DNA from: Anagrus nilaparvatae
Lineage: Eukaryota > Arthropoda > Insecta > Hymenoptera > Mymaridae
NCBI GenBank assembly: GCA_022575985.1
Contig: JAKSXM010000247.1
Coordinates: 5,479,501-5,543,500, forward strand
Length of the DNA stretch: 64,000 nucleotides
Direction: 5' to 3'
The translations under genes and the position numbers were made by a program. How positions within the stretch are numbered: position 1 is the first letter of the stretch; each line of letters begins with the position of its first letter. Shown here in pieces: positions 43,946 through 54,630 of the stretch. The notes below the pieces were generated by a model. The model saw only the letters and a program-made list of their open reading frames with translations. It made no database searches and was not told where the DNA came from.

Positions 43946-44960
43946 TCAAATAATTTGTAATTTAAAAATTTTTCTTTTTATATTTTCATAAGATTCATAT
44001 TTTTTGTCAGCTGTCTTTTTTTTAAATACTTTTGACTTTAATTCCTGTGTAAACCAAACTGAAAATTTAGATTCAGTATACTTAAACTTAGGCACAAATT
44101 TATTAATAATATTTAAAATATTTTCATAAAAAACTTTAACAGCTATTACTGAATCTAAATTATTAAATAAAACATCCCAATTAATCTTATTAATTTTAAT
44201 GTTTATTACAGTGTAATCACATTTCTTAAAATTATAATAGGAAAAATTATATTTTAAATAATTTTCAAGCTTTACATTGACCTCAAAAGTCAAATCAATA
44301 TCAAGAGGAGGATGAAATGTACCTACCTTTGATATATGATTTAAAGATTTTGAAATTATAACTTGACTTTTGAAATTATAATTTGAAATTATTATTATAT
44401 GTCATTATATTGTAACAATCCCAAACTTATAAAAGATTCAATTAAAATACAACAACAATTTTTTACATAATTTGTTGTAAATTCATTAAAAGTATAATTA
44501 TTATTTTTCCAATAAACTGATGGAATATTATAGTCACCAATTAATATAAATTTACTTTCACTATAAAAGTTTTCCAATTCTTCAATGCACATCACATAAT
44601 CTTGATAGAAACAGATATCAATTAATGGAGGAAAATAAATTGCACCAATAATAAGTGATGAATTACCAATTTTAACATCAACATATACATGATCAATAGA
44701 CACAATAACATCAAATAAATTTTTACACTTTGAACTTTTATATTTTTTATTAATGCCAATTAATCTCCTTCACCTCTTGAGGCTAAGTTTACATTTCTGT
44801 CATCTCTGTATGCATCAAAATTTCGTAAACCAATTTCAACTGAATCTATATGTAAGTTTAACCAGGTTTCTGTAAGTATTATTACATCATATCCATGAAA
44901 TAAATTAGTATTCACGGAAACTAACTCTAGCTTAATTCTTATACTGCGGCAATTTCAGTA
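43946..44960 (-). pseudogene. element C AP endonuclease region
   Basis: It contains YDVIILTETWLN (near 44890) with the catalytic ETWL, IGAIYFPP and ILIGDYNIPSVYW (44395-44703), and a following basic linker segment (43946-44293). The domain is apurinic-like endonuclease of the LINE type. Stops separate the blocks. Confidence 0.7.
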
Positions 44961-45162
44961 GAAGATATTCAGTTTTTTGGTTTTTTAGAAGGAGTGTTAG
45001 TAGGTGTATTTTCATCAGAGAGGATTACACTATCATTATCTTGAATATATTGTCCACATTGTCAGTCAAACTGTCGCTACTATTTGCTTTTCTTTTTTGT
45101 GTTTTTAGGGATTTTTCTCCTATATATATTTTTAATTTACAACAAATTAGGGATGCGAGTAC

Positions 45163-45383
45163 ACTTAGCGACGACCAACACGGTTTTTGTTAGGGGCGTT
45201 CCACGATCGGTGCCATCGAGTAGGTCGTGAAGGTGGATATGGGAGCCAGACGAGTGCGGCCAGATATAAAACCAGACATCCTGCTTGTCACGTTGGATGT
45301 GAGATGTGAAAAACGCATTTAACTCTGCTAAGTGGGAAGATATGCTGCACTCTCTCGAGCAGGTATTTAGAGTTCCAGAATAA
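45163..45383 (+). pseudogene. scrap of R1-like reverse transcriptase
   Basis: The plus strand reads LSDDQHGF, GRSTIGAI, PDILLVTLDV, then, after a seven-base local duplication (GATGTGAGATGTG), KNAFNSAKWEDMLHSLEQVF and RVPE. It is nearly the same as the start of element D (62472 leftwards) and extends it 5'. Both ends are abrupt, and no poly-A or target duplication is seen. It lies between the LINE C endonuclease and the BEL gag, pointing the opposite way to both. Confidence 0.75.
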
Positions 45384-45386
45384 TCT

Positions 45387-46681
45387 TTGAAGTACCATTT
45401 TCATTTTCAGAAACAGAATCAGTTGTTAAATGAGAATTTTTTGCTTGAATATTACCAGACTTTTGTTCTTTATTATTTGAACTGATTCTGAATGTGAATA
45501 GTAAAATGGTGTTTTTCATTGCAAAACTTACAATTTTTATCAGATTTGCAATCAGGTAACATGTATTGACCCAAGCAATTGAAGCACCTGTATTTACTTA
45601 CAATGAACTGTTTTCTTTCAACTGGGGATTTATTCAAATAACTAGGATAAAAAGAAAAGAAATGTTCTTTACTGCAAAGCATACACTTTGTTTTATCATT
45701 GTTAGAACTTTTACTATTTGAATTAGAATTCGTTGAAGATTTATTAAATTTATTATTAGGAAAACTTAAACTATTATTATTACTTTTTATATTCTCTTCA
45801 ATCGATTCTATTGCAACTACTAGATTTTCCATAAATTTGAATAAATCTGAAAATAAGGGAGGTTCTTTGGAATTATTTAAATTTCCAATATACTTTTTCC
45901 TCTGTTTACGCGTATCCAAATCAAAAAGGGAAATGGAATAAAATACTAACATATCGTCCCAATATTTGGTATTTCTTTTTATTGCTACTAATGCTTGTAT
46001 TGAGGCTGTAATACCATTCAAAATTCTTTTTAATTCTGCAGAGGACTCTATTTTCATGGATTTTAAATTAAAAAATGAAGCTAAATGTGAGTTAACTAAC
46101 CTCCTCTTATTTTCAAATTTAGCAACTAAGTTTCCCAAACAAATGGAAAATTATTATTATATTAATAATTATTATTATAATGATATATGAATTAACTAAC
46201 TGAAGGGCTTCACCCTGTAAACTGGATTTCAAATAATATAACTTAAAAACATTAGAATAATTTTTATCGATAACTAATGACTTAAACATGTCTCGAAAGT
46301 TTTTCCATTCTATAAAAGTGACATTAAAATTTGGGATTGAGATTCTTTCCAATTTTCCCAAGTTAAAATCAATAGTATTAAGTGAAGTTCGATGTGAGTT
46401 ATCATTTTGAGGGCTATGAGATGCTATAAATTTATTAAACTGACATTTATTTTTTAAATAATTTTGTTCAATCAAAAATATTATGTTTTATATAATATAT
46501 TTTATCAGAATTAGCTGTATTTAAAATTTTATAATGATTTTCCTCAAAATGAAACCACATGTCGTTCAAATTTTCTAAGCGGGTTGCATAAGTTTTCATT
46601 GCCATCTTGAATAAAATTGGTATTCGAATTTATAATACGTTGAAAAACAGAATTTTGCTCTTAAATTAAACTTTTTGCCAT
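45387..46681 (-). pseudogene. BEL/Pao-type gag
   Basis: ATG at 46681-46679 opens MAKSLI and then frameshifts. Conserved text continues as NLNDMWFHFEENHYKILNT, the DUF1759-like block ISIPNFNVTFIEWKNFRDMF with LYYLKSSLQGEAL, then FENKRRLVNSHLASFFNL. The cysteine-rich end has CMLCSKEHFFSFYPSYLNKS, YRCFNCLGQYMLPDC and CKFCNEKHHFTIH. This order is typical of BEL/Pao gag. A TAA microsatellite (about 46143-46178) has replaced part of the middle, giving an artificial run of Ile, and a frame break follows FTIHIQNQFK. Protease, reverse transcriptase and integrase are not found in the window. Confidence 0.75.
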
Positions 46682-47060
46682 TTTAACTAACGTATATTAA
46701 TATACAAAAATATCTGAGGAAAAGAGAAAAAAACTTTATAATAAGAAACTATGATAAAATATTTCAATAAAAAAAAATCAATGAAAAAATGTTGCACAAA
46801 CTGAACTAGTCATCTTTTCCAGGAATTATTAAGAAAAACTATGCTACATATAAATGTGCAAAAGTTCCCATGAGAACAATCCCAAAAAAAAGATTTTCTC
46901 ATCGAGTCCCTTCTGAAAAGAAAGAAAAAAAAATAAACTAACTATAATTATTTTTAACTAAAAAAAGAAAAAACTAGTAAGTAACTTTTTCTTCAGAAAG
47001 GAAACTCAATGGGACCACCAAATTTATGCAACAAGTCTCACCAAATTTTAATTTCTTGTA

Positions 47061-48340
47061 AATGGTAAAATTTAAATTGCATAAATAAAAACTTGTTTTT
47101 AAATAAATTATTAATATTTCCTAAAACTTTAAAACTAAGAAATAAATAATAAGTAACTAAAAAATGGCAAACTAACAATTAACTAACAAAATATTTAAGT
47201 AGTATGGTCAAGCCAGTTTATCAATGTCAGTTGCTTTCACCCTCTTGTAGTTCTGGCGATATTTGGTTCTCCTGGAACCCGTAGGATAATTTTTGGAAAT
47301 GAAGCAAGAAATTACACTAGAAGTTGGTTATGATATCCTTTATTTCCTTCTTGCTCAAGAAAGACCTTTTATAATCTAAACAGGAATATAAGATGACGCC
47401 CGGTTACGTTAAAGATACAATTTATTTTAATGACTCGAAGTAGATGTTTATGATCACTAGCCTGATCCGTGTGTCAGTCGTGATAACTCCGAAGTGCCAT
47501 ACTTATGGCCTGCAACTGGCTTATATAGTTTTTTAGTATGGAGGGTTGATAGTGGGTTAGGTTTGTAAAATGTGGGGGTTAAATCTCTGATTGGTTTATA
47601 TTAATGCGTCTCTCGGAGGCGTGCACTATTATCGCTTCCATGATTGGTCGTATGTAATATGTGCTTAGCGAGGTTGCTATAGGAACGTAATGGGAGAATA
47701 TTTAGTATAATGGATTTATAATATTACAAAGGAATTGTTGAGTGCTCTTTAGTTTATGGAAGGGTGGTTTGAAATGTATAGACTCTTTTTAATTGAATTC
47801 TCAAGTGCATGGCAGACGGTCTATACATAGATTCTTTTTAATGAGTTTCTCAAGTGCATGATTCTTTACAATGTTACTGGAAGGGTGGTTTTCTATAGAT
47901 TCTTTTCTATGGAAATCTGAAGTGCATGGCAGATGGTCTATTGAATACTTAGATTCTTTACAATGTTACTGGAAGGGTGGTTTTCTATAGGTTAAAATTG
48001 AATACATAGATTCTTTTCTATGGAATGGCAGACGGTCTATTGAATCTTTTTAATGAATTTCTCAAGTGTTCTTTAGTTACTGGAAGAGTGGTTGATGTGT
48101 GGGGTTACATTTGTAAGAAGGTTTGGAAACCGAAAAATTATATGTACTAACTATATTCACCAGGCCGTAAGGTAGAGGTTAATGCGTTAAGGCAAAAATA
48201 TTGGGATGTTAGGAATGGTAAAATTTAAATTGCATAAATAAAAACTTGTTTTTAAATAAATTATTAATAATTCCTAAAACTTTTAAACTAAGAAATAAAT
48301 AATAAGTAACTAAAAAATGGCAAACTAACAATTAACTAAC
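47061..48340 (-). repeat. LTR-like region bounded by 127-base direct repeats
   Basis: Two 127-base direct repeats, 47061-47187 and 48214-48340, differ at only a few bases. They enclose a 1.03-kb unit which, on the minus strand, has a CTATATAAGC TATA-like box, an AATAAA signal and a GTTCCAGGAGAACC segment. Downstream on the minus strand is a CATAAATTTGGTGGTCCCAT leader-like sequence (about 47014-47033) and then the BEL gag. This suits a BEL/Pao 5' LTR. The nature of the 127-base repeats, part of the LTR or something else, is open. A minisatellite (47740-48070) of AAGGGTGGTTTTCTATAG and GGCAGACGGTCTAT units lies inside. Confidence 0.5.
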
Positions 48341-48716
48341 TGATTAGTAGTAATATTTATTTCTTATTTGTAATTTACATAAATTGTTACAAGATAATAT
48401 AGTTTAAATAAGTAATTAATACAGAATCTGTTACAAAAGTATTTCTAATATTTATAATATTAATAAATTAAGTAATTGAAATCGAAATTAGAATTAATAG
48501 TTTTATAAACATGTATGCATATGTATATATATACGTGTATATATACATATATTTTTATATCTTATATAAAATTCTCCTCTTTTCTTATTTTTTTTTCTAT
48601 TATATGTATCTATTATATTTTTTTCTTTCTTTCCTTTATTTATTTATCTCTTTATTTTCATCTTTAATTTTATATCTTTTATATTTTATCTATGCGTTTT
48701 TTGCACTTAAAATAAT

Positions 48717-51208
48717 TTATATAAACTTTACTAATTTTTTAGCTTTTGGTTCATTTAGGTCATTCAATAGTTGAAAGAAACTATTATCCATTGTACTATT
48801 AAAAATATCTGGGACTAATTGTCCCCTGTAATTATTAAACTTTTCACAATTTATTATTGAATGGAAAATAGTATCTCTCTCGCTACATAAATGGCAATAT
48901 TCGTTAATGTTCAAGTTTTGTATTTTATCTTTGGTTAAAAATCTTGTGTTATAATTATTTAGCAGTCTTAATTGAGCTAGTATCTTTTTTTGGTGTAAAG
49001 GTAGTTTTAAATCTATGTAGTTAACTTTAATTTCATTTTCATGTAACATAGAAAGAGCTGGTATACAGTCACATTCAAATATGTCTTTTTTGTCAATTCT
49101 TTTAGTATATTTACTATATTCTTCTAATAGGTTATTTTTTTCTTCTACTATTATATCTAATGTGATATTATCTAAGAAGTTTTCTTTATTTATTTTTTTA
49201 AGAAATTTAATTTTTATTTGATTTATCCAATTATATTTAGTTCCATTTTTTTCTGATTCGTTTTTAAATAAATGTAACAACCTTTTAAAACATATTTTAG
49301 GTAGTCTATCATCTTGCATTTCAAGCAATTTTTGAATATAATTTAATGTTAGCTTAAATATAACACAATCTATTGTCTTATTGCATAACCCGGGGTATTT
49401 TTTGGTAGCGACAATAGTTTTTCAAAAAATAAATTTTGAACTTTTTCTAACTCATCCATATAATTTAGACTTCAAATTGGAGCTGCATATAGGACAACTG
49501 ATGTAACTAGTGCTCTAAGTAGTTTCTTACATGTATCTAGGTTGACCGAGTGCATTTTGTTTATGATATTAACTGTTGGTTGGGTCGCTTTTCTACCTTT
49601 GTCTAGAAAGTAATTTGATGCTTTTTTAAATAGCCCCGATTTTTTAAACGGTACACCCAGATACACATAAGAGAACACAAATTCAATTCTTTCTTTATTG
49701 TATTCTAATGGCTCTAATTTTTTCAATATACTGCTGCCGCCTTTTTGGAAAAGCATGGCTTTAGTTTTTGATATGTTTACTACTAATTTATTCTCAGAAA
49801 AGTATTTTTCTAGAGATAATATTATCTTTTTGAATATTACGTAAGTGTCTGAGAAGAATACCATATCATCAGCAAAGGCCAATAAAATTACCTCCCTCAG
49901 CTGATTTATTGATACTCCTCTTAATTCTGAATTTCTCAACAAAAATTCCTCCAAGTCATGCAAAAACAGCGAAAACAATGTTGGGCTTAAGGTTTCACTC
50001 TGAAGCACACCTAACTTTATTTCACAAGGATCAGATGATCCTTCATTGTTTTTAACTACCATATTTGCTTTACAATATAAATCCCTTATTACTTTAATTA
50101 ATTTATGGCTCATACCAATTTGGCTAAGTTTTTTCCATAGTATTTCATGGTTTACAGAGGGGAAAGCGCTCTTCAGGTCGACAAAGAGAGCAAATAGCTT
50201 ACCTCCTTTTCTTCTTAACTGATTTTGTATCAGCGCATTTATTTCAAAAATATGGTCGCCAGTGCTTCTCCTTTCCCTGAATCCCGCTTGCCACTCTGGA
50301 ATCTTTTTATTTTTTTCAGCCCACCTATTTATTCTACTGTTTAAAATGCTTGTAAAAATTTTTACTATAGTTACCACCAGCGAAATTGGCCTGTAGTTTC
50401 CAGGATCATTAATATCCCCTTTTTTATACAACATTGTAACTATTATTTTACTCCAAGAATCAGGGACCTTGCCTTCTTTTAAAATTTTATTGAAATGAAT
50501 GTAAATATAATAAATCCAGTTATCGGGAAGATTTTTAAAAAATTCATTTGAAATTTTGTCATAGCCTGGCGCTTTATTATTCTTACATCTTTTTATTGCT
50601 GAGATTATTTCCGTTACCGAAATCTCACCATCCAGTTCGTCATTAGAATGGCTGTCTGTGATTAATATTTCAAGGTCCGTAATCCTTGAGGGAAAACTAT
50701 TTTTAAAGAACTCATGCCATGTTTCTAAGCTTATATTATTTATATTAGTTTTTTTTCCTATTCTAAATGGCTTAATATTTTCCCAAAATTCTTTGGTCCT
50801 TTGCTGAGCAAATTAAAATAGCTAATAATTCATTATAAATTTTTCTTTTGTTTTCTATAAATTTAAAATATAAATTTTTTATTTTATTAAATTCCGCTAA
50901 TTCAAATTCTGTAACATTACTTTTTTTAACATTTAATAAAGTTTTTCTGACTAATTTTTTCATATTGTAACACTCCAAGTCAAACCATGGGGATTTTTTA
51001 TTAAATCTAACTTCACCTGTGTACATTTTAACTTGCTCAGCTATTTTTGTTATGGTATCACTTAAATTTATTGCCATACTATTTATATCTAAATTAACTA
51101 GCCCTACATTTGGAGAGTTTAACATGCCCTCACTAAAATCTTCGCTAAACTTTTCTTTTTATTTGATACCTTTTATTATTTTATTTGGCTTTTCATTATA
51201 GTGCTTAA
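48717..51208 (-). pseudogene. element B ORF2: linker, reverse transcriptase, C-terminal finger
   Basis: Downstream of the insertion a linker ORF (50772-51125, NKKSPWFDLECYNMKKLVRK) breaks near 50800. The reverse transcriptase then runs in another frame: APGYDKISNEFF, GNYRPISL, QAGFRERRST, FALFVDLKSAFPSVNHEIL, GVLQSETLSPTLFSLFLHDL and LLAFADDMVFF (49472-50434 and upstream). The expected GVLQG is GVLQS. A further frame change precedes the C-terminal part (48717-49328) with CHLCSERDTIFHSIINC, a CCHC-type finger common at LINE C-termini. The three frame breaks make it inactive. Confidence 0.8.
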
Positions 51209-51931
51209 GGGGCCTGTCTCAAAATTGTGTCGATTTTTAAGGGATTTTCAACATTTTTTTTCTCAGCTGTTTTATTATAAAAGTTTACAAATTTTGTTTT
51301 AAATAATTACAAAACCATTCTAGATAACATAAAAAAATTTTTGTTTCATTTGCTTTTTTTTTACATTTTGTAGATGGCGTGAAAGTAGAGGCTCGAAAAA
51401 AAAATTAAAAAACGGTTCCCATCATAGCGCCTATTGTAGGCATCAAAACAAAAAAATAAAAAGGTATATTAATCTCAAAAGTGTCCTCTAGTGTGTGAAC
51501 CAACATTTAGCAAAAAATACAAAAAATTGACCATTTGGTGAACCAAAAACAAAAAATGCAGTTTTTGACGTTGAAAAATTCACCTAAAACGGACAATAAA
51601 ATTTTTTTTGATGCATAATAAGCTGATATTGTTGGTTCATACACTAGGTGTTGCAATAATAAAAAAAATGAAACAAAATTCATGTTGATAGCTCAATTCG
51701 TTTTTGAGCTAGCGTGGGAACCGATTTTAAAAAGTAGTTTTGAGAAAAACGCGTTTAAAGTTTTTAAATGCTTATGTTTTCATATGACTACGGCCCATAA
51801 AAATCAAAATATCTAAAAAACATATTTTTTTTTTGCTTGAAATTTGTTTTATAGATTCTTCAAATGTTTTAACATAAGATAATGAAATAAAAAAAAATGA
51901 AAAAAAAAATTTCAATTTTGAGACAGGCCCC
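51209..51931. mobile_element. TTAA-flanked MITE-like element
   Basis: Perfect 19-base terminal inverted repeats GGGGCCTGTCTCAAAATTG are flanked by TTAA on both sides (51205-51208, 51932-51935). TTAA duplication is the hallmark of piggyBac-type transposition. The interior has no transposase; it contains AT-rich text and a TTTTGAGAAAAACGCGTTTAA segment also seen near 11290. Length plus duplication is 727 bases, a net one-base frame shift for ORF2. The reading frame on each side matches once that is removed. Confidence 0.85.
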
Positions 51932-51935
51932 TTAA

Positions 51936-52698
51936 TTTCTAAGGAAACTACTAAGTGGCCCGACTTACATACATCATTTAGTACCTTAAAATCTATTATA
52001 TATTCTAGAGTCATAAAATTACATAAAACTAAGTCAATTACTGAACACCCTTGACTGTCTATAAATGTAAAGTTGCCGGGACTGTCCCCTGTAAATCTTC
52101 CGTTTGTTATGTGCAAGTCATTGCGCTCGCAAAATTCCAGAAAGGTGCGCCCTCTCTTGTATATTTTATTATCTAAGCTTGTTCTCTTAGCGCTGTACAA
52201 AGATTCTGCTTCCATCCTATCAAGGTCGATTTCGTCTTCTTCTGCAACCCTTGCATTAAAGTCCCCACCTATTACTAGTCTTGGATTACTATATTTATTA
52301 TATATATTTGAAATAATTTCTTCTATTTCATTTAGTATTGGTTCTATTTCCTTTAATGGACTAATGTACACTAGACCCACGATAATAAAGCTATTGTTAA
52401 TTGGTATTTTAACAAAAATATAGTCATCATTTTTAAATAATGTTTTTACATTTTTATAGAACTTCTCATCATACATAATAATAAGCCCCCCGCTCGCTCG
52501 TCCTCTTTCGGCTTTTTTCGTTGCTATACTGTCTATTATATTTTGTTTTGACGGCAATCGTAATTTCTCTGTTTCCATGTGCCACGACTCTGATATACAC
52601 ACTATATCGTTCTCTCTCATGCTTTCTTTGAAATCATTAAAGTTTTTTACACCTGACACGTTCCAAAACAAAATCCGAGAAGGACGAGTTGACGTATG
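51936..52698 (-). pseudogene. element B ORF2: AP endonuclease
   Basis: This is in the same frame as ORF1, directly after its TAA. It reads RPSRILFWNVSGVKNF, then ESWHMETEKL, GGLIIMYDEKF, VGLVYISP, VIGGDFNARVAE, GNFTFIDSQGCSVIDLVLC and SGHLVVSLEI before the TTAA element cuts in. The catalytic blocks (E in ISESW, D and N in GGDFNA, H in SGHL) are all present, with SGH in place of the usual SDH. No ATG precedes the domain, so translation would need readthrough or reinitiation. Confidence 0.8.
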
Positions 52699-53550
52699 TT
52701 ATTGTTTAATTTCATGTATTTCTTCTTCGCTATTATTATTATTAATATGAATAAAATAATCATTTATTGTAGTTTTTTCTTTCTTTTTTTCTACTTTATT
52801 TATTTGACCTGGCGAAGAACTAGCAGCTCTTTTTTTTGTTTTTTTAACTAATTTTGTCTCTAAATTTACACTAACATTCTCCAGCTGTTTATCTTCATTT
52901 TTATTTTTTTCTTTAATACTCACTAATACTTTTGTCGCTTCTTGGAGGTCGTAACTTTTATTCTCGATCTGAATCTTGCTATTTATTATTTTCGCATCTA
53001 TATTATTTTCTTTTAATTCGTTTTTAATTTCTTTCATTTTGTTATACTCTTCTCTTTCTGCCTTAGATAAATCATTAGCTATTGTAATATTAAATTTTTT
53101 TCTTAAAAGAAATGACTTTTCAAAAAAGTCTTTTTTGAATTTTTGGGACATTAATGTTACTACGACAGGTCTTATTCCGATTTTGGGGCCTATTCTTTTA
53201 ACACTTTCAATTAATCGGCAATCTATTCCCACCTGTTGTAATATGTCTGCTATTTTACCTAATAAACTTCTATTATTTTCATCTTTATTGTCTATCACAT
53301 TGTAAAAAATCACATTTTTCACCCTGAGACTTGAATTTAAGGCTTCAATTTCTTTTTTTATGCTTATTATATCACTATCAACTTTCTTTTTATTTTCACT
53401 ATTTTCAAGTTTTATTTCTTTGATTTCTTCACTATTTTTATTTGCTATTTCTAGCACTTTTTTATTTCCCGTCTCGTATTTTTTTACTGTCTGTGTTAAA
53501 TATAGGATTAATCCTTTTAATTCGGTATTTGATGTTCGCGAATCGTCCAT
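52699..53550 (-). CDS. element B ORF1, L1-like coiled-coil RNA-binding protein
   Basis: A clean ATG-to-TAA frame of 283 residues. Residues about 5-75 are a Lys/Glu-rich coiled coil (NKKVLEIANKNSEEIKEIKL and on). About residues 77-150 have VIFYNVIDNKDENN, DCRLIESVKRIGPK and RPVVVTLMS, the RRM-like core of LINE ORF1 proteins. A C-terminal domain with ITIANDLSKAEREEYNKM follows, then a basic KKTKKRAASSS tail. Proteins of this plan trimerise and chaperone element RNA. It is the only undamaged LINE ORF in the window. Its stop TAA is followed by C, and the next in-frame codons lead straight into the ORF2 endonuclease. Confidence 0.8.
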   Translation of the reverse strand: MDDSRTSNTELKGLILYLTQTVKKYETGNKKVLEIANKNSEEIKEIKLENSENKKKVDSDIISIKKEIEALNSSLRVKNVIFYNVIDNKDENNRSLLGKIADILQQVGIDCRLIESVKRIGPKIGIRPVVVTLMSQKFKKDFFEKSFLLRKKFNITIANDLSKAEREEYNKMKEIKNELKENNIDAKIINSKIQIENKSYDLQEATKVLVSIKEKNKNEDKQLENVSVNLETKLVKKTKKRAASSSPGQINKVEKKKEKTTINDYFIHINNNNSEEEIHEIKQ

Positions 53551-53920
53551 TTTGGAACGCTTTATTTAATTTTTCTTATGTCCTTAATTATTATTAATTA
53601 TTTATTTGTTATTACTTATTTATTTAACTGTTTATTTTAGACAGATACTTCTTATTTATTTACTTTATTTATTAGGTTTCGCGCGAAATGTCTATAACCT
53701 AATCCACATAACCTTAAATTTATTGTCTTTAATTTTTTATTTTTTTAACCCTTTTTAATTACCGCAGTTGCTTACCCACATTTTCACTTTAACTTCAAAC
53801 TTTTCTTAATATATTTTAACTATTATTTTCATTTATAATTCAGTTTTTCTTTAAAAATTATTATTTTTTACTTAGTTATTCACGCGCGCGATGCAACCAC
53901 CGCCGTTGCCCCCACCCCTC
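53551..53920 (-). other. 5' UTR of element B
   Basis: It is AT-rich, with a GC-rich extreme 5' end containing CGCGCGCG and GGGGTGGGGGCAACGGCGG at 53882-53920. No small ORF of interest was seen. Confidence 0.6.
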
Positions 53921-54199
53921 AACTAACTGATTATATAAAAGATAATATAAACTTGCCCAGGTTATTTTTCATTAATAAATATCTAATAAAAATATCATTG
54001 AATTCTGAAAAAAATATTAAGTATAATGTTACTAAATAAAATAACCATAAACAAGCTAATTACTAACTTTTTTATACACATAATGTGTTATCATTCTTTG
54101 TAAATAAAAAATATTTTAATAATATAAATATAATTTCAAAAGAAATCTTAAGATAAAAATAAAAATAGTATTATATAAATAATATAAATTAATTTTTAT

Positions 54200-54334
54200 A
54201 AATAATTAAAAAAGTATAATAATATTTAAAATAATTTGTCTTTCTATTATTATTAATAAAATATTAATAATAAAATATTAATAATAATAGAAAGACAAAT
54301 TATTTTAAATTTTATTATACTTTTTTAATTATTT
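54200..54334. repeat. near-perfect AT palindrome
   Basis: Arms of about 66 bases (AATAATTTGTCTTTCTATTA and beyond) meet at about 54267 with almost no loop. It is hairpin-forming, and the outer ends are TAATTAAAAAAGTATAATAA and its complement. Confidence 0.8.
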
Positions 54335-54419
54335 AAACAAAAAAAAAATAAATTTCTCTCACACCACGGTGCCTTGAAAAATTTCAAAAAAATAAAATTT
54401 TTATACATAAAAATATGCT

Positions 54420-54630
54420 TTTTTGCCCTCCCGGGCGTAAAACTCGTGCGTAAAGAATTTTCTGAACTCGTTCTACGGCTAGGGGGGCAAAAAATAGTGT
54501 AAGCACCATGGGCGAAATACTTTAGACACGAGCGTGAACACAAATCACTCGTGCCCGGCTTCGCCGAGCACTCGTGGTAGTGCTCACGCTAGTGCCGAAA
54601 CTTTTACGCCCTTGATACTTAATATACTAT
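54420..54630. repeat. second copy of the AGTATCAAGGGCG family
   Basis: GC-richer text ends GCCCTTGATACT and shares TAAGCACCATGGGC and GTAGTGCTCACGCTAGT with the reverse complement of 2225-2443. It contains CTCGTGCCCGGCTTCGCCGA, which makes a small hairpin with the neighbouring CTCGTGG. The left end is unclear. Confidence 0.6.

Larger units (their letters stand above)
42273..45110 (-). mobile_element. jockey/CR1-like LINE, decayed (element C)
   Basis: A minus-strand LINE shows endonuclease, linker, reverse transcriptase and C-terminal blocks in the correct order but in several frames. The 3' end is close to 42273, where a short UTR meets the tRNA-like repeat. The 5' end is ill defined and abuts an R1-like scrap at 45163. 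No target duplication was found. The family call rests on the reverse-transcriptase and C-terminal text. Confidence 0.7.
48347..53920 (-). mobile_element. two-ORF LINE with 13-base target duplication (element B)
   Basis: The 13-base direct repeat AACTAACTGATTA stands at 48334-48346 and 53921-53933. The element reads on the minus strand from a GC-rich 5' end (GAGGGGTGGGGGCAACGG) through a 5' UTR, ORF1, ORF2 and an AT-rich 3' UTR ending AATAAATATTACTAC, without a long poly-A. A 723-base TTAA-flanked element interrupts ORF2, so the LINE proper is about 4.85 kb. The clade is not certain: the RT text (GNYRPISLVVTIVKIF, QAGFRERRSTGDHIFE) is not R1, and ORF1 is L1/CR1-like in design. It inserted next to the 127-base repeat of the BEL LTR-like region. 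Confidence 0.8.

Noticed and set aside
42273..46681. Treating the BEL-like gag and LINE C as one composite element
   Set aside because: An R1-like fragment lies between them, both have decayed independently, and LTR-like sequence lies upstream of the gag; simple adjacency is the better explanation.
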